Shown one piece after another: positions 6,923 to 13,784 of a stretch of 13,784 bases of DNA. The DNA lies in the NCBI GenBank assembly GCA_002298155.1, contig DBME01000315.1, positions 1,457 through 15,240 of the forward strand, given 5' to 3'. The stretch is from Holophagaceae bacterium UBA706. GTDB lineage: Bacteria; Acidobacteriota; Holophagae; Holophagales; Holophagaceae. The notes below the pieces were generated by a model, which was given only the letters and a program-made list of their open reading frames with translations, was not told the origin of the DNA and searched no databases. Positions within the stretch are counted from its first letter, which is position 1, and each line of letters starts with the position of its first letter. A program made the position numbers and the translations under genes.

Positions 6923-7595
6923 GCTTCTCCTTCTCGAACTTCCACCCGCCCACCATGGATGAGGTGGTGCCGCGGCCTTCGATGTAGTCGTGGTAGAAGA
7001 CCAGGTACACGTGGATCAGCGTGAAGACGATGTAGAACCACAGCATCGCATGGTGCCACTGGCGAACGGCCTGATCGCTGCCCATGAGGGGCACCACCCA
7101 CGCGAAGGCCTTGCCGACGAACGAGGAGCTCATGGGGCCGTAGAGGGCGAACCCCGTGGCCACCTGGAAGAGGAAGACGAAGAAGGTGCCGAAGTAGATG
7201 GTGCCCGCCAGGCGGTTGTGCCCCACGTGGATGTGGCCCTTGAGGCGCGTCTGGAAGATGTCGACCTTGAGGACCTCGATGATCTCCTTCAGGGCGTCGC
7301 CCGACGTGGGGATGAACTGCTTCCAGGAGGCGTAGATGTTGCCCACGAAGCCCCAGTAGATGCGGGCCAGGAAGTTGATGAGGAAGATCCACGCCGCGAG
7401 GAAGTGGATGAACCGTACGGTGCCGAACCAGTACTGGAAGGACGCTTCCTGGGCGAACCCCACGTGGATGGGATTGCCGATGATGTAGCCGGTGATGGCC
7501 AGGGCGGTGACGGTGAGGCCGTTGATCCAGTGGAAGGCCCGCACCGGCAGTTCCCAGACGTACACCCGCTTGTAGGTCGCGTTGGTGGCGTGCAT
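6909..7595 (-). CDS. hyaC: Ni/Fe-hydrogenase b-type cytochrome subunit
   Basis: This 228-residue integral membrane protein anchors the hydrogenase and passes electrons from the small subunit to quinone. The N-terminal motif YVWELPVRAFHWIN is characteristic of HyaC/HoxZ. Four hydrophobic segments are seen at about 23-40, 62-84, 129-152 and 183-203. Candidate heme ligands are His22, His64, the His181/His182 pair, His195 and His202. The cytoplasmic-like loop before TM3 carries HIHVGHNRLAG, also a family feature. The ATG at 7595 has GGGAGG upstream and lies 13 nt after the large-subunit stop. The 3' end overlaps the protease gene. Length matches the family and nothing looks broken. Confidence 0.95.
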   Translation of the reverse strand: MHATNATYKRVYVWELPVRAFHWINGLTVTALAITGYIIGNPIHVGFAQEASFQYWFGTVRFIHFLAAWIFLINFLARIYWGFVGNIYASWKQFIPTSGDALKEIIEVLKVDIFQTRLKGHIHVGHNRLAGTIYFGTFFVFLFQVATGFALYGPMSSSFVGKAFAWVVPLMGSDQAVRQWHHAMLWFYIVFTLIHVYLVFYHDYIEGRGTTSSMVGGWKFEKEKRDPS

Positions 7596-7608
7596 GTCCG
7601 CCTCCCGC

Positions 7609-9327
7609 TCAGTTGAACTGGACCTGGTGGATCTGCTTGCCGTCCGGGTCGTAGAGGTGGACGGCGCAGGCCAGGCAGGGATCGAAGGAGTGGATGGTCC
7701 GGAGGATCTCCACCGGCTGGTCCACGTTGGCCACGGGGGTGCCGATCAGGGCGCTCTCGTACGAGGAGCGCTGGCCCTTGGTGTCGCGGGGGGAGGCGTT
7801 CCAGGTGCTGGGGACCACCAGCTGGTAGTTGTCGATGAGGCGGTCCTTGATCCTGATCCAGTGGGCCAGGGCGCCCCGGGGGGCCTCGGTCATGCCCACG
7901 CCTTCGGCTTCGGCGGGCCAGGTCTCCGGGTCCCAGTGGTAGCGGGTGTGGGTGCGGGTCTCGCCGTTCTTGATGTTGGCGATGAGGTCGTCGAAGAACC
8001 CCTTCATCCAGTGCGCCACCACCTGGGTCTCCACGCCCCGGGCGGCGGTGCGGCCCAGGGTCGAGAAGAGGGCGGTGACGGGGACGTCGAGCTTCTTCAG
8101 CACCCCGCCCACCAGCTCCTTCACGTCGGTGTTGCCCTTGGCGTAGGCCACCAGCATGCGGGCCAGGGGGCCCACCTCCATGGGGTGCTCCTTCCAGCGC
8201 GGCGTCTTGAGCCAGGAGTACTTGCCGTCCACGTCCAGCTGCTCGTAGGGGGGCTTGGGCCCGGTGTAGTTGAACTCGGTCTCGCCCTTGAAGGGATGGA
8301 GGCCCGTGCCGTCCCCGGCGCCGTACTTGTACCAGGAGTGCGAGATGTATTCCTTGATCTCCTGCTCGTCCTTGCCGTTGACCTCGTGGACCTCGTTGAG
8401 GTTGCGGCCCAGGATGGCGCCCCGGGGCAGCAGGAACGAGGCCGTGTCCCGGTAGCCGCGAGTGGGCAGGTCGCCGTAGGCCAGGTAGTTCTCCAGGCCG
8501 CCGCCGATGGCCGCCCAGTCCTTGTAGAAGCCCGCCACCGCGAGGAGGTCGGGCACGTAGACCTGCTCCACGAAGGTGATGGCGTCCTTGATGAGGCTGG
8601 CCACGTGGTTGAGGCGCTCGGTGTTGATGGCGTTCACTTCCTCGGTGTTGAACGAGCAGGGCACCCCGCCGACGAGGTAATTGGGGTGGGGATTCTTGCC
8701 GCCGAAGATGGCGTGGATCTTGACGATGTCCTTCTGCCATTCCAGCGCGTCGAGGTAGTGCGACACGGCGATGAGGTTCACTTCGGGCGGGAGCTTGTAG
8801 GCCTTGTGGCCCCAGTAGCCGTTGGCGAAGATCCCCAGCTGGCCGCTCTCCACGTACTTCTTGAGGCGCTGCTGCACGGCCGCGAAGTGGCCGGGGTTGG
8901 ACTTGGGCCAGGGCGAGAGGGACTGGGCGATCTTAGAGGCTTCCACGGGGTTGGCCTTGAGCATGCTCACCACGTCCACCCAGTCCAGGGCGTGGAGGTG
9001 GTAGAAGTGCACGACGTGGTCCTGGACGTACTGGGCGCAGAACATGAGGTTGCGCACCAGGTCGGCGTTCCTGGGCACCTCGATGCCCAGGGCGTCCTCC
9101 ACGCTGCGGCAGCTGGCCAGGGCGTGGACGGTGGTGCAGACGCCGCAGACGCGCTCGGTGAAGGCCCAGGCGTCCCGGGGGTCGCGGCCCTTGAGGATCT
9201 TCTCGATGCCGCGGACCATGGTGCCGGCGCTGAAGGCGTCCTTCACCACACCGTTCTCCACGACGGCTTCGATGCGGAGGTGGCCCTCGATGCGGGTGAC
9301 GGGGTCGATGACGATGCGCTTGTTCAT
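7609..9327 (-). CDS. hyaB: [NiFe]-hydrogenase large (catalytic) subunit precursor, group 1
   Basis: This 572-residue subunit holds the Ni-Fe active site that oxidises H2, probably on the periplasmic face. Both nickel-ligand motifs are intact: ERVCGVCTTVHALAS (Cys61, Cys64, His68) and DPCLACAVH (Cys551, Cys554, His557). Exactly 15 residues follow His557 (LYDPDGKQIHQVQFN), the extension expected to be cut off by the maturation protease encoded in the same operon. Other family marks are the N-terminal RIVIDPVTRIEGHLRIE and FGGKNPHPNYLVGGVPC. The ATG at 9327-9325 is chosen over the GTG one codon earlier because it forms a TGATG stop-start overlap with the small subunit. The gene looks fully intact, in contrast to its partner. 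Export would normally rely on the Tat signal of the small subunit, which is missing here. Confidence 0.97.
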   Translation of the reverse strand: MNKRIVIDPVTRIEGHLRIEAVVENGVVKDAFSAGTMVRGIEKILKGRDPRDAWAFTERVCGVCTTVHALASCRSVEDALGIEVPRNADLVRNLMFCAQYVQDHVVHFYHLHALDWVDVVSMLKANPVEASKIAQSLSPWPKSNPGHFAAVQQRLKKYVESGQLGIFANGYWGHKAYKLPPEVNLIAVSHYLDALEWQKDIVKIHAIFGGKNPHPNYLVGGVPCSFNTEEVNAINTERLNHVASLIKDAITFVEQVYVPDLLAVAGFYKDWAAIGGGLENYLAYGDLPTRGYRDTASFLLPRGAILGRNLNEVHEVNGKDEQEIKEYISHSWYKYGAGDGTGLHPFKGETEFNYTGPKPPYEQLDVDGKYSWLKTPRWKEHPMEVGPLARMLVAYAKGNTDVKELVGGVLKKLDVPVTALFSTLGRTAARGVETQVVAHWMKGFFDDLIANIKNGETRTHTRYHWDPETWPAEAEGVGMTEAPRGALAHWIRIKDRLIDNYQLVVPSTWNASPRDTKGQRSSYESALIGTPVANVDQPVEILRTIHSFDPCLACAVHLYDPDGKQIHQVQFN

Positions 9328-10211
9328 CACTGGGCCTCTTCGTCTTCAGTCTGGCCTGCGGGCGAGGATTCCTTCACGGTCTCCGCGATCAGGGGACGCT
9401 TGCGTATGTTGGTGGTGACCGCGTGGGCCGCGACCCCCACCGCCACGCCGATGCCCAGCGCCGCGCCGACCGTGTCGGCCGTGGACTCGATGCCGAAGCC
9501 CGGGAAGGAGGGCAGGTGGCGGTAGAAGGGCCCGTTGTCCCAGAAGCCGTTCTCCGAGCATCCGATGCAGCCGTGGCCCGACTGGATTGGATAGCTGGTG
9601 GACTGGTTCCACTTGGTCACCGAGCAGGCGTTGTAGGTCACGGGACCCCGGCAGCCCATGCGGAACAGGCAGTAGCCCTTGCGCGCGCCGTCGTCGTCCC
9701 AGGCATCCACGAAGAGCCCGGCGTCGTAGTAGGGGCGGCGGTAGCAGGTGTCGTGGACGCGCCGGCCATAGAATTCACGGGGACGGCCCTGGGCGTCCAG
9801 CTCGGGCCCGCGGCCGAACATGAGCAGGTGGACCACCACGGCGGCCATGACGTCGGCGATGGGCGGGCAGCCCGGGACGTTGATGACCGGCTTGCCGATG
9901 AGCTTGCTGATGGGGGTGGCGTGGGTGGGGTTGGGCTTGGCGGCCTGCACGCAACCAAAGGACGCGCAGTTGCCCCAGGCGATGACCGCCGCGGCGCCCT
10001 TGGCGGCCTCCTTGAGGATGTCCAGGGCGCTGCGCCCGCCGATGCAGCAGTAGACGCCGTCCTCGCCCGTGGGCACCGAGCCCTCCACCAGGAGGATGTA
10101 CTTGCCGGCGTAGTTCTTCATGGTGTCGTCGCGGCACTTCTCGGCGGCGGCGCCGGCGGCGGCGGGAAGGAGCAGGAGGGCGGCGAGGAGGGCGAGTCCG
10201 GTGGTCTTCAC
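9327..10211 (-). CDS. hyaA: [NiFe]-hydrogenase small subunit with replaced N-terminus (truncated or chimeric)
   Basis: From Glu24 on this is a normal HyaA-type small subunit: KNYAGKYILLVEG, then C82ASFGC87VQAAKPNPT and VPGC115PP for the proximal cluster, His153/Cys156/Cys181/Cys187 for the distal cluster, and Cys196/Cys215/Cys218 (GHGCIGC) for the medial cluster. Cys87 matches the extra cysteine of oxygen-tolerant group 1d enzymes. The C-terminus has the membrane helix (TADTVGAALGIGVAVGVAAH) and a polar tail. The usual first 90 or so residues (twin-arginine signal and the Cys-x-x-Cys half of the proximal site) are absent. Instead the frame reads MKTTGLALLAALLLLPAAAG, a Sec-type signal peptide, from a GTG at 10211. 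The frame stays open upstream to 10460 but looks non-coding. As written the protein should not bind the proximal cluster. It is either a chimeric assembly or a recombined, inactive gene. Confidence 0.85.
   Translation of the reverse strand: MKTTGLALLAALLLLPAAAGAAAEKCRDDTMKNYAGKYILLVEGSVPTGEDGVYCCIGGRSALDILKEAAKGAAAVIAWGNCASFGCVQAAKPNPTHATPISKLIGKPVINVPGCPPIADVMAAVVVHLLMFGRGPELDAQGRPREFYGRRVHDTCYRRPYYDAGLFVDAWDDDGARKGYCLFRMGCRGPVTYNACSVTKWNQSTSYPIQSGHGCIGCSENGFWDNGPFYRHLPSFPGFGIESTADTVGAALGIGVAVGVAAHAVTTNIRKRPLIAETVKESSPAGQTEDEEAQ
10140..10166. other. GCC-repeat junction between signal peptide and small-subunit body
   Basis: On the minus strand the codons for P-A-A-A-G-A-A-A-E form an almost pure GCC run (three GCC, GGC, three GCC) flanked by CCC and GAG. 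To its left the sequence is hydrogenase small subunit; to its right it encodes a signal-peptide hydrophobic core. AAAG-A-A-A-E-K-C is also what a normal small subunit has at this point, so the run can be shared by both parents, a typical place for a microhomology or misassembly join. Confidence 0.55.
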
Positions 10212-10671
10212 GTGGGGTCTCCGTGGCCGGGCGCGACGCTGGGTCCGTCCTGGCGCGCGGAATCTGCCAGATGGACCCGGGGCGGACAAGGCTCCCGCGC
10301 CCTCCGGCGGCGCAGCCGCGCCGTGTCCTGCTCCCCACGGTCCGGGCATCCCACCCGCGCCCACTGTTCCAGGCGGGGCGGGACGCTTGCTCTCGATCAA
10401 GCGGACGCCGCAACACCCCGTCCATCCTGGCCGCTCCGTTTCACGCGCCCGCGACACCACCGCTGGCGGCGCGTTGCCCCGGGAAGCGCATGTCCATCGT
10501 CTGCCACCGCCTCGCCTACGGGGAGACCACCATCCCGGAGCAGGTCCTCGACACCACCATCACCACGGTGCTGGTGAACTGGGTCTTCGCCGAAGGTCTC
10601 CCGGCGAGCGGGCGCGGCTGGCCCGGGCCTTCGCCGGGACCGGGGACCGGCCGGGATCCCAGGCGGGCCCG
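10212..10671. other. Gap of 460 bp between small-subunit start and glgA stop, mostly non-coding
   Basis: Between the GTG of the small-subunit frame and the glgA stop the DNA is very GC-rich. Frames through 10212-10480 give Pro/Arg/Gly-rich translations without family features. GGAG lies about 8 nt upstream of the GTG at 10211. No convincing sigma-70 or sigma-54 promoter or T-tract terminator was found, although TTGATC near 10395 (minus strand) is a weak -35 candidate. The right part contains a possible small plus-strand ORF, listed separately. Confidence 0.5.
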
Positions 10672-10693
10672 CTACCCCGCCAGCCGCTGGTAG
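10490..10693 (+). CDS. Possible small ORF, unknown (67 codons)
   Basis: An ATG at 10490 preceded by GGGAAG opens a 67-codon frame. The first 40 or so codons have nearly all G/C at the third position with mixed second positions, as in real genes of this background, and read MSIVCHRLAYGETTIPEQVL followed by DTTITTVLVNWVFAEGLP. The last 25 residues are Pro/Arg/Gly-rich and look non-coding, and the 3' end overlaps glgA by 22 nt in convergent orientation. It could be a small gene, the 5' remnant of a longer one, or chance. No family is recognised. A minus-strand frame here also has high GC3 but is broken by a stop. Confidence 0.25.
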   Translation: MSIVCHRLAYGETTIPEQVLDTTITTVLVNWVFAEGLPASGRGWPGPSPGPGTGRDPRRARYPASRW

Positions 10694-12108
10694 AGCGCCT
10701 CGTAGCTGCGGGCGCTCCGGTCCCAGCTGAAGTCCTGCGCCATGCCGCGGTCCACGATCCCGCGCCACGCTGCCTTGTCCCGGAAGGCGGCCAGGGCCCG
10801 GGAGACGGCGCCCCAGAGCGCCACCTCGGTGTACTCGCGGAACTTGAAGCCGGTCCCCTCGCCCGGGGCGCCGCTGTCCTCGACCGTGTCCTCCAGGCCG
10901 CCCACCGCCCGCACCACCGGCACCGTGCCGTAGCGGAGCGAGTAGAGCTGGTTCAGGCCGCAGGGCTCGAAGCGGGAGGGGACGATGACGAAGTCGGAGC
11001 CGGCGTAGAGCCGGTGGGCCAGCGCGTTGTCGAAGTGGAGGAAGGCCTTGAACCGCTCCGGGTGGCGCTGGGCCAGCGAGGCGAAGTGGCGCTCCAGCTC
11101 CTTGTCGCCGGAGGCGAGCAGGATGACCTGGAGGTGCCAGTCGAGCGCCCGCTCCAGCGCGCCGGCCAGCACGTCGAAGCCCTTCTGATCCACCAGCCGC
11201 CCGATGGCGCAGAAGAGCGGGACGCCGGGGTCGGCCGGGAGGCCGGCCTCGCGCTGGAGCGCCAGCTTGACCGCCTGCTTGCCGGCGTCGTCGCCGGGGC
11301 CGAAGCGCTGCGGCAGGAGCGCGTCGGTGGCCGGGTTCCACTCGTCCTCGTCGATCCCGTTCAGGATGCCGAAGAGGTCGCCGGCGCGCGAGCGCAGCTC
11401 GCCGTCCAGCCCGCAGCCGAGCTCGCCGCCCTGGATCTCGCGGGCGTACGTGGGGCTGACGGTGGAGAGGACGTTGGAGTGGCGGATGGCCGCCTTCATG
11501 AGGTTGAGCGAGCCGAAGTGCTCGAACTCGCCGGGGTGGTAGTGCTCCGGCCCGAGCCCGGTGATGAACAGGGCGCCGCCGTCGGTGACCCCCTGGTACA
11601 TCAGGTTGTGGATGGTGTAGACGGTCGCCGCCCCGTGCAGCGGCTGGCCCCACTCCACCGTGTTCACGTAGACCGGCACCAGCGCCGTCTGCCAGTCGTT
11701 GGCGTGGATGGCGTCGGGGATGAAGTTGAGCCGCTTGCAGAGCTGGAGCGCGCCGCGGGAGAGGAAGGTGAACCGCTCCAGGTTGTCGGCGTAGCCGTCC
11801 TCGGGCGGGCCGTAGAGGTACCTGCGGTCGAAGTACTGGTTGTACTCTAGGAGGTAGACCGGCACGTCGGACCGCGGCAGGCGGCCGAGCCGCACCGCCC
11901 CGCGGGCGGTGCCCCACCACATGGGCACGTCCAGCGCCCCGTCCAGCTTCTCCAGCGCCTCCCAGTCGATGCCGGCGTAGAGCGGCATCACCACCCGCAC
12001 GTCGTGCCCGCGCTTCCGCAGGGCCTTGGGCAGCGCCCCCGCCACGTCGGCCAGGCCGCCGCTCTTCGCGAACGGCGCCACCTCCGAGGAGACGATCAGG
12101 ATCTTCAT
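10672..12108 (-). CDS. glgA: Glycogen synthase (ADP-glucose, GT5)
   Basis: This 478-residue protein has the normal length for bacterial GlgA, which adds glucose from ADP-glucose to growing alpha-1,4-glucan in the cytoplasm. The glucosyl-donor loop KSGGLADVAGALP has Lys15. HANDWQ (about 135-140) and TIHNLMYQG (His167) mark the N-terminal Rossmann domain. GRLVDQKGFDVL (Arg304, Lys309) and SRFEPCGLNQLYSLRYGT (Glu381) mark the C-terminal GT-B domain. It starts at an ATG one base after the TGA of the GH57 gene, so the two are probably translated together. The DNA is richer in GC than the hydrogenase genes. The gene looks complete and functional. Confidence 0.97.
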   Translation of the reverse strand: MKILIVSSEVAPFAKSGGLADVAGALPKALRKRGHDVRVVMPLYAGIDWEALEKLDGALDVPMWWGTARGAVRLGRLPRSDVPVYLLEYNQYFDRRYLYGPPEDGYADNLERFTFLSRGALQLCKRLNFIPDAIHANDWQTALVPVYVNTVEWGQPLHGAATVYTIHNLMYQGVTDGGALFITGLGPEHYHPGEFEHFGSLNLMKAAIRHSNVLSTVSPTYAREIQGGELGCGLDGELRSRAGDLFGILNGIDEDEWNPATDALLPQRFGPGDDAGKQAVKLALQREAGLPADPGVPLFCAIGRLVDQKGFDVLAGALERALDWHLQVILLASGDKELERHFASLAQRHPERFKAFLHFDNALAHRLYAGSDFVIVPSRFEPCGLNQLYSLRYGTVPVVRAVGGLEDTVEDSGAPGEGTGFKFREYTEVALWGAVSRALAAFRDKAAWRGIVDRGMAQDFSWDRSARSYEALYQRLAG

Positions 12109-12109
12109 C

Positions 12110-13693
12110 TCAGGTCGCGTAGAGCCGGTAGTCGACGTGCGGGAAGATGTTGTCCTTCGCCTCGAGGTCGGCCAGGTGGTCCTCGTCGATCCGGCCCGCC
12201 TTGATCTCGTCGTAGAGGCGGTTGAAGCGGACCGTGTGCTCGTTGAAGCGGCGGGTGGCGTAGGGGACCGTCGAGCCGGTGGTCATGATGAAGGGCCAGT
12301 CGGACGACTGGGCCAGCATCAGCTCCCGGGCGGCCTGGTTGAGCGCCCGGCGGGCGACCCCGTCGGCGTCCGGGCGGCTGCGGGCCAGCTCCACCATCCG
12401 CTCGCCGGCCACGTGGACGTGGCGCCAGGTCCAGGCGTTGGTCTCGTTGCACCAGTAGGCGCCGTACCCCTTGGCGCCCCAGGACGAGAGGCTGGGGGTG
12501 GCCACCTGGTTGGTCGGGTGGCGGTCCAGGTAGTCGCCGGGGGTGATGGTCTCCACGGTCTGCTGGTCGAAGTGGAGCTGCCGCAGCACGTCGTTGATGA
12601 AGAGCGGCCCCTCGAACCACCAGTGGCCGAACAGCTCGGCGTCGTAGGGGGCGATCAGGATGGGCGGCCGATCCATGCCGGCGGCCAGGGCCTGGGCCTG
12701 CTTCTCCCGGTTGCCGCGGAAGTGGCTGGCGTGCATGCCGACCCGGGCGCGCGCGGCGTCGGGGTCGTAGGGCCACTTGTCGTGCAGCTTGTCGTGGGTG
12801 ATGGCGTGGTACTTGATGCCCGTGTACATCCGGAAGCCCTCCGGGTGCACGTACGGGCCGATGTAGTCCATCGGCAGGTCGAAGCCGATGTCCCGGTAGA
12901 AGTCGCGGTAGAGCGGATCGCCCGGGTAGCCCTCCTTGGCGCTCCAGACCTGCTCCGAAGACTCCGGGTCGCGGCCGAAGGCGGCCACGCCGGTGGGGCA
13001 GTAGAGCGGGGCGTAGACGCCGCGGACGGCCGGCCGGTCGGCGTTCTGCAGCGCGTGGGTGTCGGCCAGGAAGTAGCGGATGCCGGCCTCGCGCAGCAGC
13101 TCGTCGCAGCCGGGCGCGTAGCCGCACTCGGCCAGCCACATGCCGCGCGGCCGCCGCCCGAAGTGCTCCTCGTACTGGTCGGCGGCGGTGTGGACCTGGG
13201 CCCGCATGGCGGCCCAGTTCCGGTCCATCAGCGGGAAGAAGGCGTGGGTGGCGTTGGAGGTGATCACCTCCACCCGCCCGGCCTCCTGCAGCCCGCGGAA
13301 GGCGTGGACCAGGTTCCCCTCGTGGCAGCGCCAGGTGTGGCGCAGCGACTGGAACCGGTCCCAGTACATCCGCGCCAGCTTGTGGTAGTGCGGCTCCGGC
13401 TGCGTCCGGTCCAGCTCCTTGCCCGACAGCTCGATCAGCTCGTCCAGGTGGCGGGCGTACCGCTCCTTGAGCAGGTCGTCCGTCAGCATGGCGATGAGCG
13501 GGGCCGAGAGCGAGACGGTGATCCGGTACGGGATCCCGTCGGACACCAGCCCCTCCAGCACCTGCACCAGCGGCAGGTAGGTGCCGGTGATGGCCTCGAA
13601 GAGCCACCGCTCCTCCATCACCGTCGGGTCCTCCGGGTGACGGACGAAGGGGAGGTGTGCGTGGAGCACCAGCGAGAGGTACCCGGTGGCCAT
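12110..13693 (-). CDS. GH57 family alpha-glucan branching enzyme-like protein
   Basis: This 527-residue protein carries the GH57 motifs in order: LVLHAHLPFVRHP (about 8-20), SNATHAFFPLMD (about 146-157), GMWLAECGYAPG with the likely nucleophile Glu189, and IAPYDAELFGHWWFEGP with the likely acid Asp351. The C-terminal part (about 420-510) is helical, as in the GH57 branching enzymes TK1436 and TT1467, which cut an alpha-1,4 chain and rejoin it as alpha-1,6. Placement directly before glgA supports a branching role in glycogen synthesis; 4-alpha-glucanotransferase is the main alternative. The start is taken at the ATG 13693-13691 because a GGGGGGGAA tract lies 6 nt upstream; a GTG two codons earlier abuts that tract. 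It follows the upstream gene's stop by 2 nt. Confidence 0.92.
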   Translation of the reverse strand: MATGYLSLVLHAHLPFVRHPEDPTVMEERWLFEAITGTYLPLVQVLEGLVSDGIPYRITVSLSAPLIAMLTDDLLKERYARHLDELIELSGKELDRTQPEPHYHKLARMYWDRFQSLRHTWRCHEGNLVHAFRGLQEAGRVEVITSNATHAFFPLMDRNWAAMRAQVHTAADQYEEHFGRRPRGMWLAECGYAPGCDELLREAGIRYFLADTHALQNADRPAVRGVYAPLYCPTGVAAFGRDPESSEQVWSAKEGYPGDPLYRDFYRDIGFDLPMDYIGPYVHPEGFRMYTGIKYHAITHDKLHDKWPYDPDAARARVGMHASHFRGNREKQAQALAAGMDRPPILIAPYDAELFGHWWFEGPLFINDVLRQLHFDQQTVETITPGDYLDRHPTNQVATPSLSSWGAKGYGAYWCNETNAWTWRHVHVAGERMVELARSRPDADGVARRALNQAARELMLAQSSDWPFIMTTGSTVPYATRRFNEHTVRFNRLYDEIKAGRIDEDHLADLEAKDNIFPHVDYRLYAT

Positions 13694-13695
13694 GG

Positions 13696-13784
13696 TCACT
13701 TCCCCCCCAGCCTGGGCTCGCTGCCGCCCAGCCGGCGCTCGCTCGCCCCGCCCAGCCGCTGCTCGCTGGCACCCGCCAGCCGCC
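13696..13784 (-). CDS. C-terminal tail of an unknown gene with RLGGASE repeats (partial)
   Basis: The frame is open from the right edge to a TGA at 13698-13696 and encodes 28 residues in repeated units: RLAGASEQ, RLGGASER, RLGGSEP, RLGGK. The stop lies 2 nt before the GH57 ATG, and the end of the frame forms that gene's ribosome site, so the three genes are likely one operon. The DNA unit varies at synonymous and non-synonymous positions while the protein pattern is kept, which favours this frame as the coding one. The main domain is outside the window. A short basic/acidic Gly-Ala-Ser repeat tail suggests a disordered C-terminus. Confidence 0.6.
   Translation of the reverse strand, partial: RLAGASEQRLGGASERRLGGSEPRLGGK
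13699..13782 (-). repeat. Imperfect 24-nt tandem repeat
   Basis: Read on the minus strand, units begin with (C/A)GGCTGG at 13782, 13758, 13734 and 13713, with lengths 24, 24, 21 and 15 nt. The third unit has lost one codon. It lies inside the tail of the partial gene and may continue beyond the window edge. Confidence 0.75.

Noticed and set aside
7582..9525. Long plus-strand open frame of over 600 codons opposite the hydrogenase large subunit
   Set aside because: It is the exact antisense shadow of the large-subunit gene in GC-rich DNA; its Val/Gly/His-rich translation has no family features.
10253..10275. TGGCGCG ... TGCC resembling a sigma-54 promoter
   Set aside because: Spacing and the downstream GC element do not fit the -24/-12 consensus well, and no gene starts suitably downstream on that strand.
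10212..10460. Upstream extension of the small-subunit frame to 10460
   Set aside because: The 83 extra codons are Pro/Gly/Arg-rich without Tat or Fe-S motifs; the GTG at 10211 starts a proper signal peptide.
13142..13784. Alternative minus-strand frame running past the GH57 start (start near 13772)
   Set aside because: It is a shifted frame over the GH57 gene; the GH57 motifs and codon pattern support the other frame.
1..13784. CRISPR array, tRNA, rRNA or insertion sequence
   Set aside because: No spaced direct repeats, cloverleaf, rRNA core sequence or transposase motif was seen on either strand.

Overview
The window is GC-rich DNA with two parts that look as if they come from different genomic backgrounds. 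From about 1 to 10140 the gene set is a receiver/PAS protein, a receiver-HDOD protein, a second response regulator, a Gcr-type membrane protein, a duplicated secreted protein and a group 1 [NiFe] hydrogenase operon. Together with its codon use, this recalls Holophagae-like Acidobacteria (Geothrix relatives). That placement rests on recognition, not on a search. From about 10170 to 13784 the DNA is even more GC-rich and carries a glycogen module reminiscent of Myxococcota (Anaeromyxobacter-like).

Layout. 1-1124 (minus) is the N-terminal part of a receiver-PAS-PAS protein that runs off the left edge. 1226-2431 (plus) is a receiver-HDOD regulator. 2428-3069 (minus) is a receiver joined to a histidine-kinase dimerisation stub that is frameshifted and has no ATPase domain. 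3152-5011 (plus) is a Gcr/SpecificRecomb family membrane protein. 5012-5611 is an AT-rich island holding a large imperfect inverted repeat (44-nt arms, 69-nt loop) built from CTCAGCG-like words. 5612-6454 (plus) is a secreted protein made of two similar ferredoxin-fold-like modules. It converges on the hydrogenase operon, which reads right to left: small subunit (9327-10211), large subunit (7609-9327), cytochrome b (6909-7595) and maturation protease (6461-6922).

The small subunit is the main anomaly. Its body is a normal, probably oxygen-tolerant (group 1d) HyaA. However, the Tat signal and the N-terminal iron-sulfur region are replaced by a short generic Sec-type signal peptide, joined through a run of GCC codons at about 10140-10166. 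This is either an assembly chimera or a real recombination, and it coincides with the change to the glycogen module.

Right of the junction, 10212-10671 is mostly non-coding with one possible small ORF. It is followed on the minus strand by a tightly packed set: the tail of an unknown gene with RLGGASE repeats (13696-13784), a GH57 branching-enzyme-like protein (12110-13693) and glycogen synthase glgA (10672-12108). The spacings suggest one translationally coupled operon for alpha-glucan synthesis and branching.

Working together: the hydrogenase set would oxidise periplasmic H2 and pass electrons through cytochrome b to quinone, with the protease finishing the large subunit. The left signalling cluster has three receiver proteins with no obvious target nearby. 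No tRNA, rRNA, CRISPR array or insertion sequence was seen.
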